Source: Pseudomonas rhizosphaerae
GTDB taxonomy: Bacteria > Pseudomonadota > Gammaproteobacteria > Pseudomonadales > Pseudomonadaceae
Direction of reading: 5' to 3'
NCBI RefSeq assembly: GCF_000761155.1
Contig: NZ_CP009533.1
Location: forward strand, 3,520,001-3,584,000
DNA: 64,000 bases
Shown piece by piece: positions 9,658-17,992 of this stretch (its first letter is position 1; each line of letters begins with the position of its first letter). A program made the translations under genes and the position numbers. The notes under the pieces were generated by a model that did no database searches, was not told the origin of the DNA, and saw only the letters and a list, made by a program, of their open reading frames with translations.

Positions 9658-9809
9658 CGTCCATGCAAAGGTACTTAGATACAGTTATATACTTATGAAT
9701 AATGACCATAACAGTTGAGTCATTACGCACACTCGGTGGTCGGAGTGCTGGCGCCCGAGGCTTCTAGGCGCTCTAATAAGCTCACTTCGCCCTGATCTGG
9801 AGATTCATC

Positions 9810-10127
9810 ATGTCCCGTAACCATCTGTTGGGTGCCGCCGTACTGCTGGCTCTGGCCAGCGGCGCCCAGGCCTCAAGCTTCGTCGTTACCACCGATGCGC
9901 TGGTACGTGGAGTCAATGCATCGACCAATGCAACCTCTGACCTGTCTTCCTCGTTGCGCGACAACAAGATCGTGCGTGAAGCGCGGGACGACGCGGCAAG
10001 CTTCGTCGCCAGCCAGGGCGATATCCGCGGTGCCAAGCTGGAAAGCGCTTTTGCCCATATCCGCAAGGTCGCCCCGCAGATGCAGGCCAGCGACGCGCAA
10101 CTGGCCCAGGCCATTCTGGCCATCTGA
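9810..10127 (+). CDS. DUF2388 family secreted protein (copy 1)
   Basis: A 105-residue protein with a cleavable signal peptide (hydrophobic core up to GAQASS, residues 5-23), predicted periplasmic. The mature part has the DUF2388 core REARDDAASFVASQGDIRGA and ends with an AQLAQAILAI helix. This is the first of three related genes in a row, followed by a DUF4105 gene. Function is unknown; the family appears largely confined to Pseudomonas and relatives (from memory). The start is ATG 9810, with GGAGA nearby. Confidence 0.85.
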   Translation: MSRNHLLGAAVLLALASGAQASSFVVTTDALVRGVNASTNATSDLSSSLRDNKIVREARDDAASFVASQGDIRGAKLESAFAHIRKVAPQMQASDAQLAQAILAI

Positions 10128-10255
10128 TGCTCTGCAACGGGTACCTCCCGCAGATGAAGAATGCGACAGGCTGCTGCAGCCTGCGCATCGCGGGTGGTTC
10201 TCGGACCCACGTTGGGCTAGCCTTGCCGGCCCAATCGCTCGACATCTGAAGCCTG

Positions 10256-10543
10256 ATGCGTTATTTGCCACTGATTCTCGTCATCTGGGCGTCGTCGGCT
10301 GCGGCCTTCGACGTGAGTCTGCAGTCCTCGGTGATCACCCTGTATGTAACCAGCAAGGTCACGACGGCCCCCTTCGATCGCAAGTTGATCCTGTCTGCCC
10401 GTGACGATGCTGCCTGCTTCGTCGCCAGCAGCGGGCGATGCCGTGGGGCACGACTGCAGGCAGCTCTGGCGAGCATTCGCCAGAAGCACCCACAAATTGC
10501 TGCCAGTGACCTTGAACTGGCGCAGGCGATACTCGTCCAATAG
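10256..10543 (+). CDS. DUF2388 family secreted protein (copy 2, divergent)
   Basis: A 95-residue, more divergent DUF2388 paralogue with a signal peptide ending near AAAFD. The core reads SARDDAACFVASSGRCRGARLQ. Unlike its neighbours it contains two cysteines in the core (CFVASSGRC), which could form a disulfide in the periplasm. It ends with the same SDLELAQAILVQ helix. It lies 25 bp upstream of copy 3 and probably shares a transcript with it. No function is known. Confidence 0.8.
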   Translation: MRYLPLILVIWASSAAAFDVSLQSSVITLYVTSKVTTAPFDRKLILSARDDAACFVASSGRCRGARLQAALASIRQKHPQIAASDLELAQAILVQ

Positions 10544-10568
10544 ATACCTTGTATTACGGAGAAGCTCC

Positions 10569-10889
10569 ATGCGTACCCCGCTGATTGCCGCTACCCTCGG
10601 CCTGTTTCTGCTGGCCGATTTGGCCCAGGCCCAAACCGTCGTGGCCACCAGTAATATCATCGTTCGCGCGTTCGGCCGTTCGATCGATTTCACCTCAGAC
10701 ACCACGACCTCCATCCGTGACGCCAAGGTAGTCCGGGAAGCGCGGGACGATGCGGCCAGCTATGTAGCAAGCCAGGGCGACATCCGTGGCGCACAACTGG
10801 AGGCAGCCTTCAATACGTTGCGCGAGCGTGTTCCACAAGCTCGCAGCGCCAGTGACCAGGACCTTGCCGAAGCCATTCTCGCGCTGTGA
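10569..10889 (+). CDS. DUF2388 family secreted protein (copy 3)
   Basis: A 106-residue DUF2388 paralogue. The signal peptide ends at DLAQAQ (about residue 21) and the core REARDDAASYVASQGDIRGA is almost identical to copy 1. The frame is open upstream through copy 2's region, but CGGAG before ATG 10569 and the signal peptide fix the start. Its stop overlaps the GTG start of the DUF4105 gene (GTGA), so the two are translationally coupled. This suggests the DUF2388 proteins work with the DUF4105 protein. Confidence 0.85.
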   Translation: MRTPLIAATLGLFLLADLAQAQTVVATSNIIVRAFGRSIDFTSDTTTSIRDAKVVREARDDAASYVASQGDIRGAQLEAAFNTLRERVPQARSASDQDLAEAILAL

Positions 10890-12847
10890 AACGATTGGCC
10901 AGCTGGCTGCTGGCGGCAGGCTTTCTGCTGACGACGATGCAGGCCTCTGCCGGTTTACAGCTGGTCCTTGACCGCAGTGGGCTGAATGCTCGGCAGGCCG
11001 AGGCAAGCCAAGTGCTGTTGAACGACGCGATGGCTGCCTTGCCGCCGCGCTTCGTCGAGCAACTGGACCGGCGGATCGACGTCAGCTGGTCCTCGCGCAT
11101 GCCCGACAATGCCTATGGCCAGGCTTCGCTGGTATCGAGCCTGGAGCTGAACCTGAATCAGTTGCAGGGGTTGGCCGACGGCTCTTCCGCGCAAAGGCGG
11201 ACCAACCGACCCCATGGAACGGTACGCGAGGAACTGCTGGCCACCGTGCTTCACGAGCTGACCCATATCTATGATCGGGCGCGGTTGTGGACACCTGCCG
11301 AGCGAACGCTGGCCAATCGCTGCAGCCGGCAGAGCGCCAGCCTGGGCCAGGTCGGCTTGCCCGACGAGTGTCGTGGCCAGGTGACCCGTCGCTTCACCTT
11401 GAGCGACGATCCGCGTCTGTTGGACCTGGCCGGCTGGCAGCAATATGTCGGGCGGCGTGGCGAGCGCGAAGAGCAGAACCGTCAGATCGTGCGCAGCCCT
11501 GATATCTATGAGGTGAGCAGCCCCAAGGAATTCGTCGCGGTCAACATGGAGTATTTTCTCCTCGACCCGACCTATGCCTGCCGTCGTCCGGCACTGTTCG
11601 AATATTTCAAGGCGCGGTTCGACTGGGCGCCCGCACGCCAGCAAAGCTGTGCTCAAGGCCTGCCGTATCTGAATGCGGGCAGCGACTTTGCCAAGACGCC
11701 GCTGGGCAAGATCGATCCCGAACGGGTCTATGCGGTGGACTACCTGCTGGCCGAGGCCAATCAGAACCTGGCCAGCCGCTGGGGGCACAGCATGCTGCGC
11801 TTGGTCATCTGCGCACCGGGGCGGCCGCGCGGGCCTGACTGCCGGCTGGATCTGGAACAGCACTTGGTGCTGTCGTACCGCGCGTTCGTCAACGACGTGC
11901 AGTTGTCTACCTGGGGTGGTTTGATGGGGCAATACCCATCGCGGCTGTTCGTGCTGCCGTTGTCCCAGGTGATCGACGAATACACCAAGACCGAACTACG
12001 TAGCCTGGCTTCGGTACCACTGAAGCTGGACCGCCCCGAGATCGAGTCGCTGGTGCGCCATGCCGCCGAGATGCATTGGAGCTACGACGGCAGCTACTAC
12101 TTCCTGTCCAACAATTGCGCAGTGGAAAACCTCAAGCTGTTGCGCAGCGGGACCCATGACCCGCGTTTGCAGGGCATCGACAGCATCTTGCCCAACGGCT
12201 TGCTCGAAGTGCTGGAAGGGCGCGGGCTGGCCGATGGCAGCGTACTGGATGATCCGCGTGAAGCGCTGCGCCTAGGTTATCGATTCGATTCGTATCGCGA
12301 TCGTTATCAGGCGATGTTCGATGTGCTGCGCAAGCATCTGCCGATTCCGCAACAAACCGTCGAAGCGTGGTTGGAACAAAGCGCGCAGCAGCGTCAGCCT
12401 TGGTTTGCCCAAGCCGATCTGCGCACCAGCGCCGCGCTGCTGCTGCTGGAGCAAGCCAGTTACCGACGCCAGTTACTGTTGGCCCAGGAAGAGGTGAAGC
12501 AACGCTACCTGGGTGCCCGCGAGCTGGGTGACGGCAGCGTGGCCAATGCCAACCAGATGTTGCAGGAAATATTGGCCAACAGTGGATTTCTCAGCCGACC
12601 GGCGGAGTTGCTCGACAATGGTGGCTACGGGTTGCCGCAGACGGCGGAGTGGCAGCGGTTGGAATCGGAAAGCAGTCAGCGTCAGCAACAGTTGCAGCGG
12701 TTGAGCACCGACCTGGACAAGGAGGTGAGGGCGCTGCTGACACCTGAGCGGGCCAGGGAAATTGCGGCCAGCGAAGCCAACCTAAAGCAGGTGGGGGAGC
12801 ATCTGCGAGAGTTGCACAAGGCGGCGGGGGGGTTGGTGTTGCCCTAG
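10886..12847 (+). CDS. DUF4105 family exported protein with HELTH motif
   Basis: A 653-residue protein with a signal peptide (residues 1-22). The first ~300 residues carry a zincin-like HELTH sequence at 123-127 (TVLHELTHIYDRARLW), and the middle part resembles DUF4105 (GHSMLRLVIC, then YRAFVNDVQLSTWGG, and YFLSNNCAVENLKLL). The C-terminal ~150 residues are helical and charged. The start is GTG 10886, overlapping the preceding stop. HExxH suggests a metalloprotease active site, but catalysis is inferred only. Its coupling to DUF2388 genes points to a joint periplasmic or outer-membrane role. Confidence 0.8.
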   Translation: MKRLASWLLAAGFLLTTMQASAGLQLVLDRSGLNARQAEASQVLLNDAMAALPPRFVEQLDRRIDVSWSSRMPDNAYGQASLVSSLELNLNQLQGLADGSSAQRRTNRPHGTVREELLATVLHELTHIYDRARLWTPAERTLANRCSRQSASLGQVGLPDECRGQVTRRFTLSDDPRLLDLAGWQQYVGRRGEREEQNRQIVRSPDIYEVSSPKEFVAVNMEYFLLDPTYACRRPALFEYFKARFDWAPARQQSCAQGLPYLNAGSDFAKTPLGKIDPERVYAVDYLLAEANQNLASRWGHSMLRLVICAPGRPRGPDCRLDLEQHLVLSYRAFVNDVQLSTWGGLMGQYPSRLFVLPLSQVIDEYTKTELRSLASVPLKLDRPEIESLVRHAAEMHWSYDGSYYFLSNNCAVENLKLLRSGTHDPRLQGIDSILPNGLLEVLEGRGLADGSVLDDPREALRLGYRFDSYRDRYQAMFDVLRKHLPIPQQTVEAWLEQSAQQRQPWFAQADLRTSAALLLLEQASYRRQLLLAQEEVKQRYLGARELGDGSVANANQMLQEILANSGFLSRPAELLDNGGYGLPQTAEWQRLESESSQRQQQLQRLSTDLDKEVRALLTPERAREIAASEANLKQVGEHLRELHKAAGGLVLP

Positions 12848-13170
12848 GTGGCGCAGTTGGATCTTGGGTGATCTGCCTGGCCTCTTCGCGGGCAGAGCCC
12901 GCTCCCACAAGGTCAATTGTATCGTTTTGAATGGCGAAAGGTTGTTGAAAGCTTGCCGACTTAGCATCGACTCACCCCCGGCGTAAGACCGGCCGGCCAG
13001 AAGGCAGCACTCCAGTGCGCTTTCGGCCTCTTGAACAACAACAATGGTGAAACCGATGTCCTTGATTATCCCTACCCGCAGTGCCTCCCTCTACCTACTC
13101 CCGGCTTGTGCCATTCCTCGCTGAACCTTTCGTTCTTCGTCCCTAGCCACGCCGTGCCCGGAGTATTCCC
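12848..13170. other. Intergenic region with one REP element
   Basis: A 323-bp gap. It contains a repetitive extragenic palindrome (listed separately) and, at 13044-13124, a 26-codon open frame (MVKPMSLIIPTRSASLYLLP...) ahead of the CitMHS gene, without a good ribosome-binding site. Leader-peptide status is unproven. Confidence 0.4.
12879..12912 (+). repeat. REP element, family A
   Basis: A hairpin built on GCGGGCAGAGCCCGC followed by TCCCACAAGG, the widespread P. putida-type extragenic palindrome. The same family recurs as an inverted pair near 55.14-55.24 kb. Confidence 0.8.
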
Positions 13171-14478
13171 ATGCTGACATTCCTTGGCTTTGCCATGGTC
13201 ATCACGTTCATGTTCCTGATCATGACCAAGCGCCTTTCCGCGCTGATCGCCTTGATCATCGTGCCTATCCTGTTCGCCTTGTTCGGTGGTTTCGCACCGG
13301 AAATCGGCCCCATGATGCTTGCGGGCATCACCAAGCTGGCGCCGACCGGCGTGATGCTGATGTTCGCCATCCTGTATTTCGCCCTGATGATCGATTCGGG
13401 TTTGTTCGACCCGGCGGTGCGCAAGATCCTCAAGCTGGTCAAGGGCGACCCGCTGAAAGTCTCGGTCGGTACCGCCGTGCTTGCGCTGATCGTCTCGCTG
13501 GACGGTGACGGCGCGACCACCTACATGATCTGCGTGGCCGCCATGCTGCCGCTGTACCAGCGCATCGGCATGAGCCCGAGGATCATGGCCGGCTTGATCA
13601 TTCTGGCAGGCGGGGTCATGAACATGACGCCGTGGGGTGGTCCCACCGCACGTGCCGCCAGCGCCTTGCATGTCGACCCTTCGGACATCTTCGTACCGAT
13701 GATCCCGGCCATGGCCTTCGGCGTCATCGCCATCCTGGTGATTGCCTACATGTACGGCAAGCGCGAGCGCGTTCGCCTGGGCGAGCTGCATTTGCAAGGC
13801 GATGAAATAGACCACAGCGAGATCAGCGTCTCGCAGTACCCGGACGCGCGCCGGCCCAAATTGATCTGGTTCAACGGCGCTTTGACCCTGCTGTTGATGG
13901 TGACCTTGATCATGGGCCTGCTGCCGCTGCCGGTGCTGTTCATGATCGCGTTCAGTATCGCCATGATCGTCAACTACCCGTGCCTGGAAGCGCAGAAGGC
14001 ACGTGTTGCCGCTCACTCCGGCAGCGTTCTGGCAGTGGTCGGGCTGATCTTCGCCGCCGGTATCTTCACCGGCATCCTGACCGGCACCGGCATGGTCGAC
14101 GCCATGTCCAAGAGCCTGCTGGCGGTGATTCCCGATGCCATGGGGCCGTACCTGGCCGTGATCACAGCGCTGGTCAGCATGCCGTTCACCTTCTTCATGT
14201 CCAACGACGCGTTCTACTACGGCGTCTTGCCGGTCCTCGCCGAAGCCGCTTCGCACTACGGTATTTCGCCAGTGGAAATGGCCCGTGCCTCGATTGTCGG
14301 ACAACCGGTACACTTGCTCAGCCCCCTGGTACCCTCGACTTACCTGCTGGTGGCACTGGCTGGCATCGAGTTCGGTGACCACCAGCGCTTCACCCTCAAG
14401 TGGGCAGTACTGGTTTGCCTGTGCATAATGTTCGCCGCACTGGCCATGGGGATTTTTCCTCTGTTCAGCAGTCTATAA
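13171..14478 (+). CDS. CitMHS family citrate/divalent-cation symporter
   Basis: A 435-residue inner-membrane transporter with about twelve hydrophobic segments. The segment SLDGDGATTYMICVAAMLPL and NMTPWGGPTARAA are typical of the CitMHS family, which imports citrate complexed with Mg2+ or Ca2+ together with protons. The C-terminal half repeats the fold with SMPFTFFMSNDAFYYGVLP. Length and start (ATG 13171) are normal, though the ribosome-binding site (CCCGGAGT) is modest. No regulator is adjacent. Substrate specificity (citrate versus another tricarboxylate) cannot be read from sequence. Confidence 0.9.
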   Translation: MLTFLGFAMVITFMFLIMTKRLSALIALIIVPILFALFGGFAPEIGPMMLAGITKLAPTGVMLMFAILYFALMIDSGLFDPAVRKILKLVKGDPLKVSVGTAVLALIVSLDGDGATTYMICVAAMLPLYQRIGMSPRIMAGLIILAGGVMNMTPWGGPTARAASALHVDPSDIFVPMIPAMAFGVIAILVIAYMYGKRERVRLGELHLQGDEIDHSEISVSQYPDARRPKLIWFNGALTLLLMVTLIMGLLPLPVLFMIAFSIAMIVNYPCLEAQKARVAAHSGSVLAVVGLIFAAGIFTGILTGTGMVDAMSKSLLAVIPDAMGPYLAVITALVSMPFTFFMSNDAFYYGVLPVLAEAASHYGISPVEMARASIVGQPVHLLSPLVPSTYLLVALAGIEFGDHQRFTLKWAVLVCLCIMFAALAMGIFPLFSSL

Positions 14479-14588
14479 ATCTTATTCGCGAGACAGGCCG
14501 GATGTCGTCGCGCCGCTGCCATCGATGAGCAGCGGCGCCATGGCATCCGGCTTTGCGCCGCCTTGGCCTCCAACACGAAGGACTTCAC

Positions 14589-15332
14589 ATGGAATGGTTC
14601 ACCAACCCGGAAATCTGGGTTGCTTTCTTGACCCTGACAGCACTGGAAATCGTGCTGGGCATCGACAACATCATCATGATCTCGATCCTGGTGAGCCGCA
14701 TGCCCAAGCACATGCAGGCGCGCACACGAATCTTCGGCCTGGCGCTGGCGATGGTCACGCGCATTCTGCTGTTGCTCTCGATCACTTGGGTCATGCGCCT
14801 GACCGCCGACCTGTTCGTGGTCTTCGGCCAGGGCATCTCCGGGCGTGACCTGATTCTGTTCTTCGGTGGCCTGTTCCTGTTGTGGAAAAGCTCGCAAGAG
14901 ATCTACCACGGCATGGAAGGCGAGGAAGAGGGCGGTGACGAGGTTTCGGGCAAGGGTGGCAACTTTATCTACACCATCATTCAGATCGCCATCATTGACA
15001 TCGTGTTCTCGCTGGACTCGGTCATCACTGCCGTCGGCATGGTCTCCCATGTACCGGTCATGGTCGCGGCCATCGTCGTTGCGGTGCTGGTCATGATGGT
15101 CGCCTCGGGCACCATCAGTCGCTTCATCGACCAACACCCGTCGCTGAAGATGCTGGCGCTGTCGTTCCTGCTGGTGGTCGGTACCGTATTGATCGCAGAA
15201 GCCTTCGATGTGCATGTACCCAAGGGCTACGTGTATTTCGCCATGGCCTTCTCCCTGGCCGTCGAAGCCGTGAACATCAAGATGCGTACCGCCATCGCCC
15301 GCAAGCGTCGTGAGGCTCAGGAAGAGTCCTGA
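14589..15332 (+). CDS. TerC/YkoY family integral membrane protein
   Basis: A 247-residue membrane protein with about seven helices. The two characteristic acidic motifs, EIVLGIDNIIMISIL near the N-terminus and DIVFSLDSVITAVG in the middle, define the TerC family, members of which export Mn2+ or load metalloproteins and in some species confer tellurite resistance. The frame opens 12 codons earlier, but AAGGA precedes ATG 14589 (MEWFTNPEIW). A charged loop (MEGEEEGGDEVSGKG) separates the two halves. It appears monocistronic. Confidence 0.9.
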   Translation: MEWFTNPEIWVAFLTLTALEIVLGIDNIIMISILVSRMPKHMQARTRIFGLALAMVTRILLLLSITWVMRLTADLFVVFGQGISGRDLILFFGGLFLLWKSSQEIYHGMEGEEEGGDEVSGKGGNFIYTIIQIAIIDIVFSLDSVITAVGMVSHVPVMVAAIVVAVLVMMVASGTISRFIDQHPSLKMLALSFLLVVGTVLIAEAFDVHVPKGYVYFAMAFSLAVEAVNIKMRTAIARKRREAQEES

Positions 15333-15462
15333 GCCTTCGAGCCGCGCGCTGCCGCTGTGGCTCGAACAGCGGCACGCGGTAGTGGCCAGCAATGTGCTAT
15401 GAACGACTGGCGGGTCAGAGAGTCTGTTCCATTGACTTGGCCGATTTCGATGGAAGGGATTC

Positions 15463-16896
15463 ATGCACGAGCGGGTGAAAAGCGCTCCCGGCACACAGCC
15501 CCGCCTGCTGTGCCTGTGGCTTCTGGCGGCGACGCTGTTGTGCGCCGGCCGTGAAGCCGTGGCGCTGGACCGCTTCCAGGTCGAGGGTTATCTGCTGCCC
15601 AATGGCCTGCAACTGTTGCTCAAGCCTGGCGACGAGCGCGCCCATGTGTCGATCCGCCTAGTCGTTGGAGTAGGGTTCGACGACTTCTCCTGCACCGATC
15701 AAGAACTGCCCCACCTGCTCGAGCATCTGCTGTTCAGTGGTATCGACGAGCATGGCGAAGGCGGTCTCGAAGAGCGCATGCAAGCCTTGGGCGGCGAATG
15801 GAATGCGTTCACCAGCAGTGCCGACACCACGTTCGTGATCGAAGCACCCGCGCGCAATCAGCGCAAGGTGCTCGACCTGCTGCTGGCTGCCGTCACCCAG
15901 ACCGTCATCGACGAAAAAGCCCTCGCCAGTGCCAAGCGCATCATCGAGCACGAAGACGGCGGACATCACTCCCATCTGCAACGGTTGCTCGACAAGCCCA
16001 CCCAGAACGACGTCAGCAGTCAGCTGGCTGTCGAACTGGGGCTCAAGTGCCCGCAGGCGGCCGAGGTCGCCGACCTGACCCTGGAGCAGGTGCGTGAGGT
16101 GCGGCAGAACTGGTATGCGCCGAACAACATGAGCCTGATCGTGGTGGGGGGCCTGGACAAACTGTTGCCGGCTTATCTGGAGCGTACCTGGGGTGCGCTG
16201 GATGCGGTCGAGCCCAGCGATCATCAAGACCTGCGTTCCGTCACCCACGAAGCCGAGCCCCAGGCCGAAGCAATACGCGGTTGGCTGGGCGACAACGCCA
16301 CACTGCACCTGTATTTCCTCGAGCCAGTGCTGGACACCGCGCACCCGGCCACCCTGGACCTGCTGCAGAGCTATCTGGAGTGGGAGCTGTACCGCGAGCT
16401 GCGGCTTGCCCATGGATTGTCGTACGGGCCTTGGGTCGCACGCGAGTCGTATGGCGACAGCGGCCTGCTGAGCCTGAACGCCGATGTCGACCTGGCCGAT
16501 ATCGGTCAGACCGGCCTGGTCATGGGGCAGATGATCGCGCGCTTGCGCGAGGAGGGGGTGGACCCGGCGACGTTCAAGCGTCTCAAGAACCTGGCGATCA
16601 CCCGGCAGGCGTGGGCGGCTCAAGGCAACATTGCCTTGGCCGACTACTATTGGGGAGCACTGGCTGACTACACCGATGGCCGCTTCGCCAGTCCCGCGCG
16701 GCAGTTGGGGCAAGTTACCCTGGACGACGCCAATACGGCTTTGCGCCAGCTGGTGAGCCAACCGGGGTATATACGGGTGGAAAAACCCCTGCTCAGCTAC
16801 GACCAGCTCTATCAGATCGCCTGGGCGGTATTGATCGGCCTGGCGGCCGTGCTGGTTGGCTTGATGCTATGGCGCCGACGCGCCAGGGGACGCTGA
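15463..16896 (+). CDS. M16 family zinc peptidase homologue, membrane-anchored
   Basis: A 477-residue insulinase/pitrilysin-type protein. The N-terminal hydrophobic stretch (residues 13-29) is an export signal. The inverted zinc motif HLLEH is at 84-88, and the third ligand Glu is expected at 162 or 164 (RIIEHEDGG), the family distance downstream, so the site looks intact. A C-terminal helix followed by RRRARGR forms a stop-transfer anchor, unusual for M16 and suggesting a periplasmic enzyme tethered to the inner membrane. The next gene follows within about 45 bp, so they may form an operon. Confidence 0.85.
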   Translation: MHERVKSAPGTQPRLLCLWLLAATLLCAGREAVALDRFQVEGYLLPNGLQLLLKPGDERAHVSIRLVVGVGFDDFSCTDQELPHLLEHLLFSGIDEHGEGGLEERMQALGGEWNAFTSSADTTFVIEAPARNQRKVLDLLLAAVTQTVIDEKALASAKRIIEHEDGGHHSHLQRLLDKPTQNDVSSQLAVELGLKCPQAAEVADLTLEQVREVRQNWYAPNNMSLIVVGGLDKLLPAYLERTWGALDAVEPSDHQDLRSVTHEAEPQAEAIRGWLGDNATLHLYFLEPVLDTAHPATLDLLQSYLEWELYRELRLAHGLSYGPWVARESYGDSGLLSLNADVDLADIGQTGLVMGQMIARLREEGVDPATFKRLKNLAITRQAWAAQGNIALADYYWGALADYTDGRFASPARQLGQVTLDDANTALRQLVSQPGYIRVEKPLLSYDQLYQIAWAVLIGLAAVLVGLMLWRRRARGR

Positions 16897-16939
16897 ACCC
16901 TTCAGACCAGAACCTTGGTTGTCGTTCGATTGCCTTTTC

Positions 16940-17992
16940 ATGTGGAAGACCATGCCGTACTTCGTTCAGCGCCTCATCGACCTTATCAAACGCTACCCGG
17001 GAGTGATCGCCCTGGGCGGTTTCCTGTCCGGGATCGGCAGCTTCGTACTGGTCGATCGGCAAGCGGGGCTGGCCAGTTGGATCGCCGTGGGGATGCTGCT
17101 GACCTGGGTCTGGCTGATGCTGGAGAACACCTTCACCCAGCTGTTCACACGCGTGTTCAAGCGTGAGATACCGACGCCGGTGCTGCGCTACGCCACGCAG
17201 ATGATCCACCAGGAAAGCCTGTTCTTCGTTCTGCCTTTCTTCTACATCACCACCACGTGGAACAGCGGCCAGTGGGTGTTCACCGGCTTGCTGACCCTGG
17301 CCGGACTGGTGTCGATCATCGATCCGCTGTACTACAAATGGGTCGCGCCCAGACGCTGGCTGTTCATGGCGTTGCATACCTTTACGCTGTTCGCGGCGCT
17401 GCTCACGGCGCTGCCGATCATCCTGCATCTGACCACCGATGAAAGTTTCAAGCTGGCGCTGGCCACGGCCATGTTGCTGGCGTTTCCAAGCCTCGCCGTG
17501 AGTATCCCGATCAACAATTGGCGCCGGGGCGTGGCGCTGGTACTGGCGACGCTGATGATCGGCGGCGCGGGCTGGCTGCTGCGCTCCTGGGTGCCGCCGG
17601 CCACGCTATGGCTGACCGAGGTTGCGGTGACCATCGAACTGGACAACCGCAGCCGCACCCACGGTGAAAGCCTGGAGACGGTCAGCGCGGCGCAAATGCG
17701 CAGCAGTGGCCTGTATGCCTATACCGCAATCAATGCGCCGCGTGGGCTGGATGAACGTATCTACCATGTGTGGCAGCACAACGGTAAGGAAGTCGACCGC
17801 ATCGCCCTGGACATCCACGGCGGGCGCAAGGAGGGTTACCGCGCCTGGACCCACAAGCAGAATTTCCCCGGTGACGTCGCGGGGAGATGGCAGGTGCGGG
17901 TGCTGACCGAAGATGGCCAGATCGTCGGCGTGTTGCGCTTCAAGGTAACCGACGATGCCACTCAGGCGGCAGTGGCGCCGAAGAACCAGTAG
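16940..17992 (+). CDS. DUF5924/DUF2914 membrane protein
   Basis: A protein of about 350 residues. The first ~215 residues contain six to seven hydrophobic segments (DUF5924-like); the last ~110 form a soluble DUF2914-like domain (ERIYHVWQHNGKEVDRIALD, later GRWQVRVLTEDGQIVGVLRF) that probably faces the periplasm. The frame opens with TTG at 16919; ATG 16940 (MWKTMPYF) and ATG 16952 are both possible and none has a strong ribosome-binding site. Function is unknown. Its 3' end overlaps the convergent SpmAB-like gene by 31 bp. Confidence 0.75.
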   Translation: MWKTMPYFVQRLIDLIKRYPGVIALGGFLSGIGSFVLVDRQAGLASWIAVGMLLTWVWLMLENTFTQLFTRVFKREIPTPVLRYATQMIHQESLFFVLPFFYITTTWNSGQWVFTGLLTLAGLVSIIDPLYYKWVAPRRWLFMALHTFTLFAALLTALPIILHLTTDESFKLALATAMLLAFPSLAVSIPINNWRRGVALVLATLMIGGAGWLLRSWVPPATLWLTEVAVTIELDNRSRTHGESLETVSAAQMRSSGLYAYTAINAPRGLDERIYHVWQHNGKEVDRIALDIHGGRKEGYRAWTHKQNFPGDVAGRWQVRVLTEDGQIVGVLRFKVTDDATQAAVAPKNQ

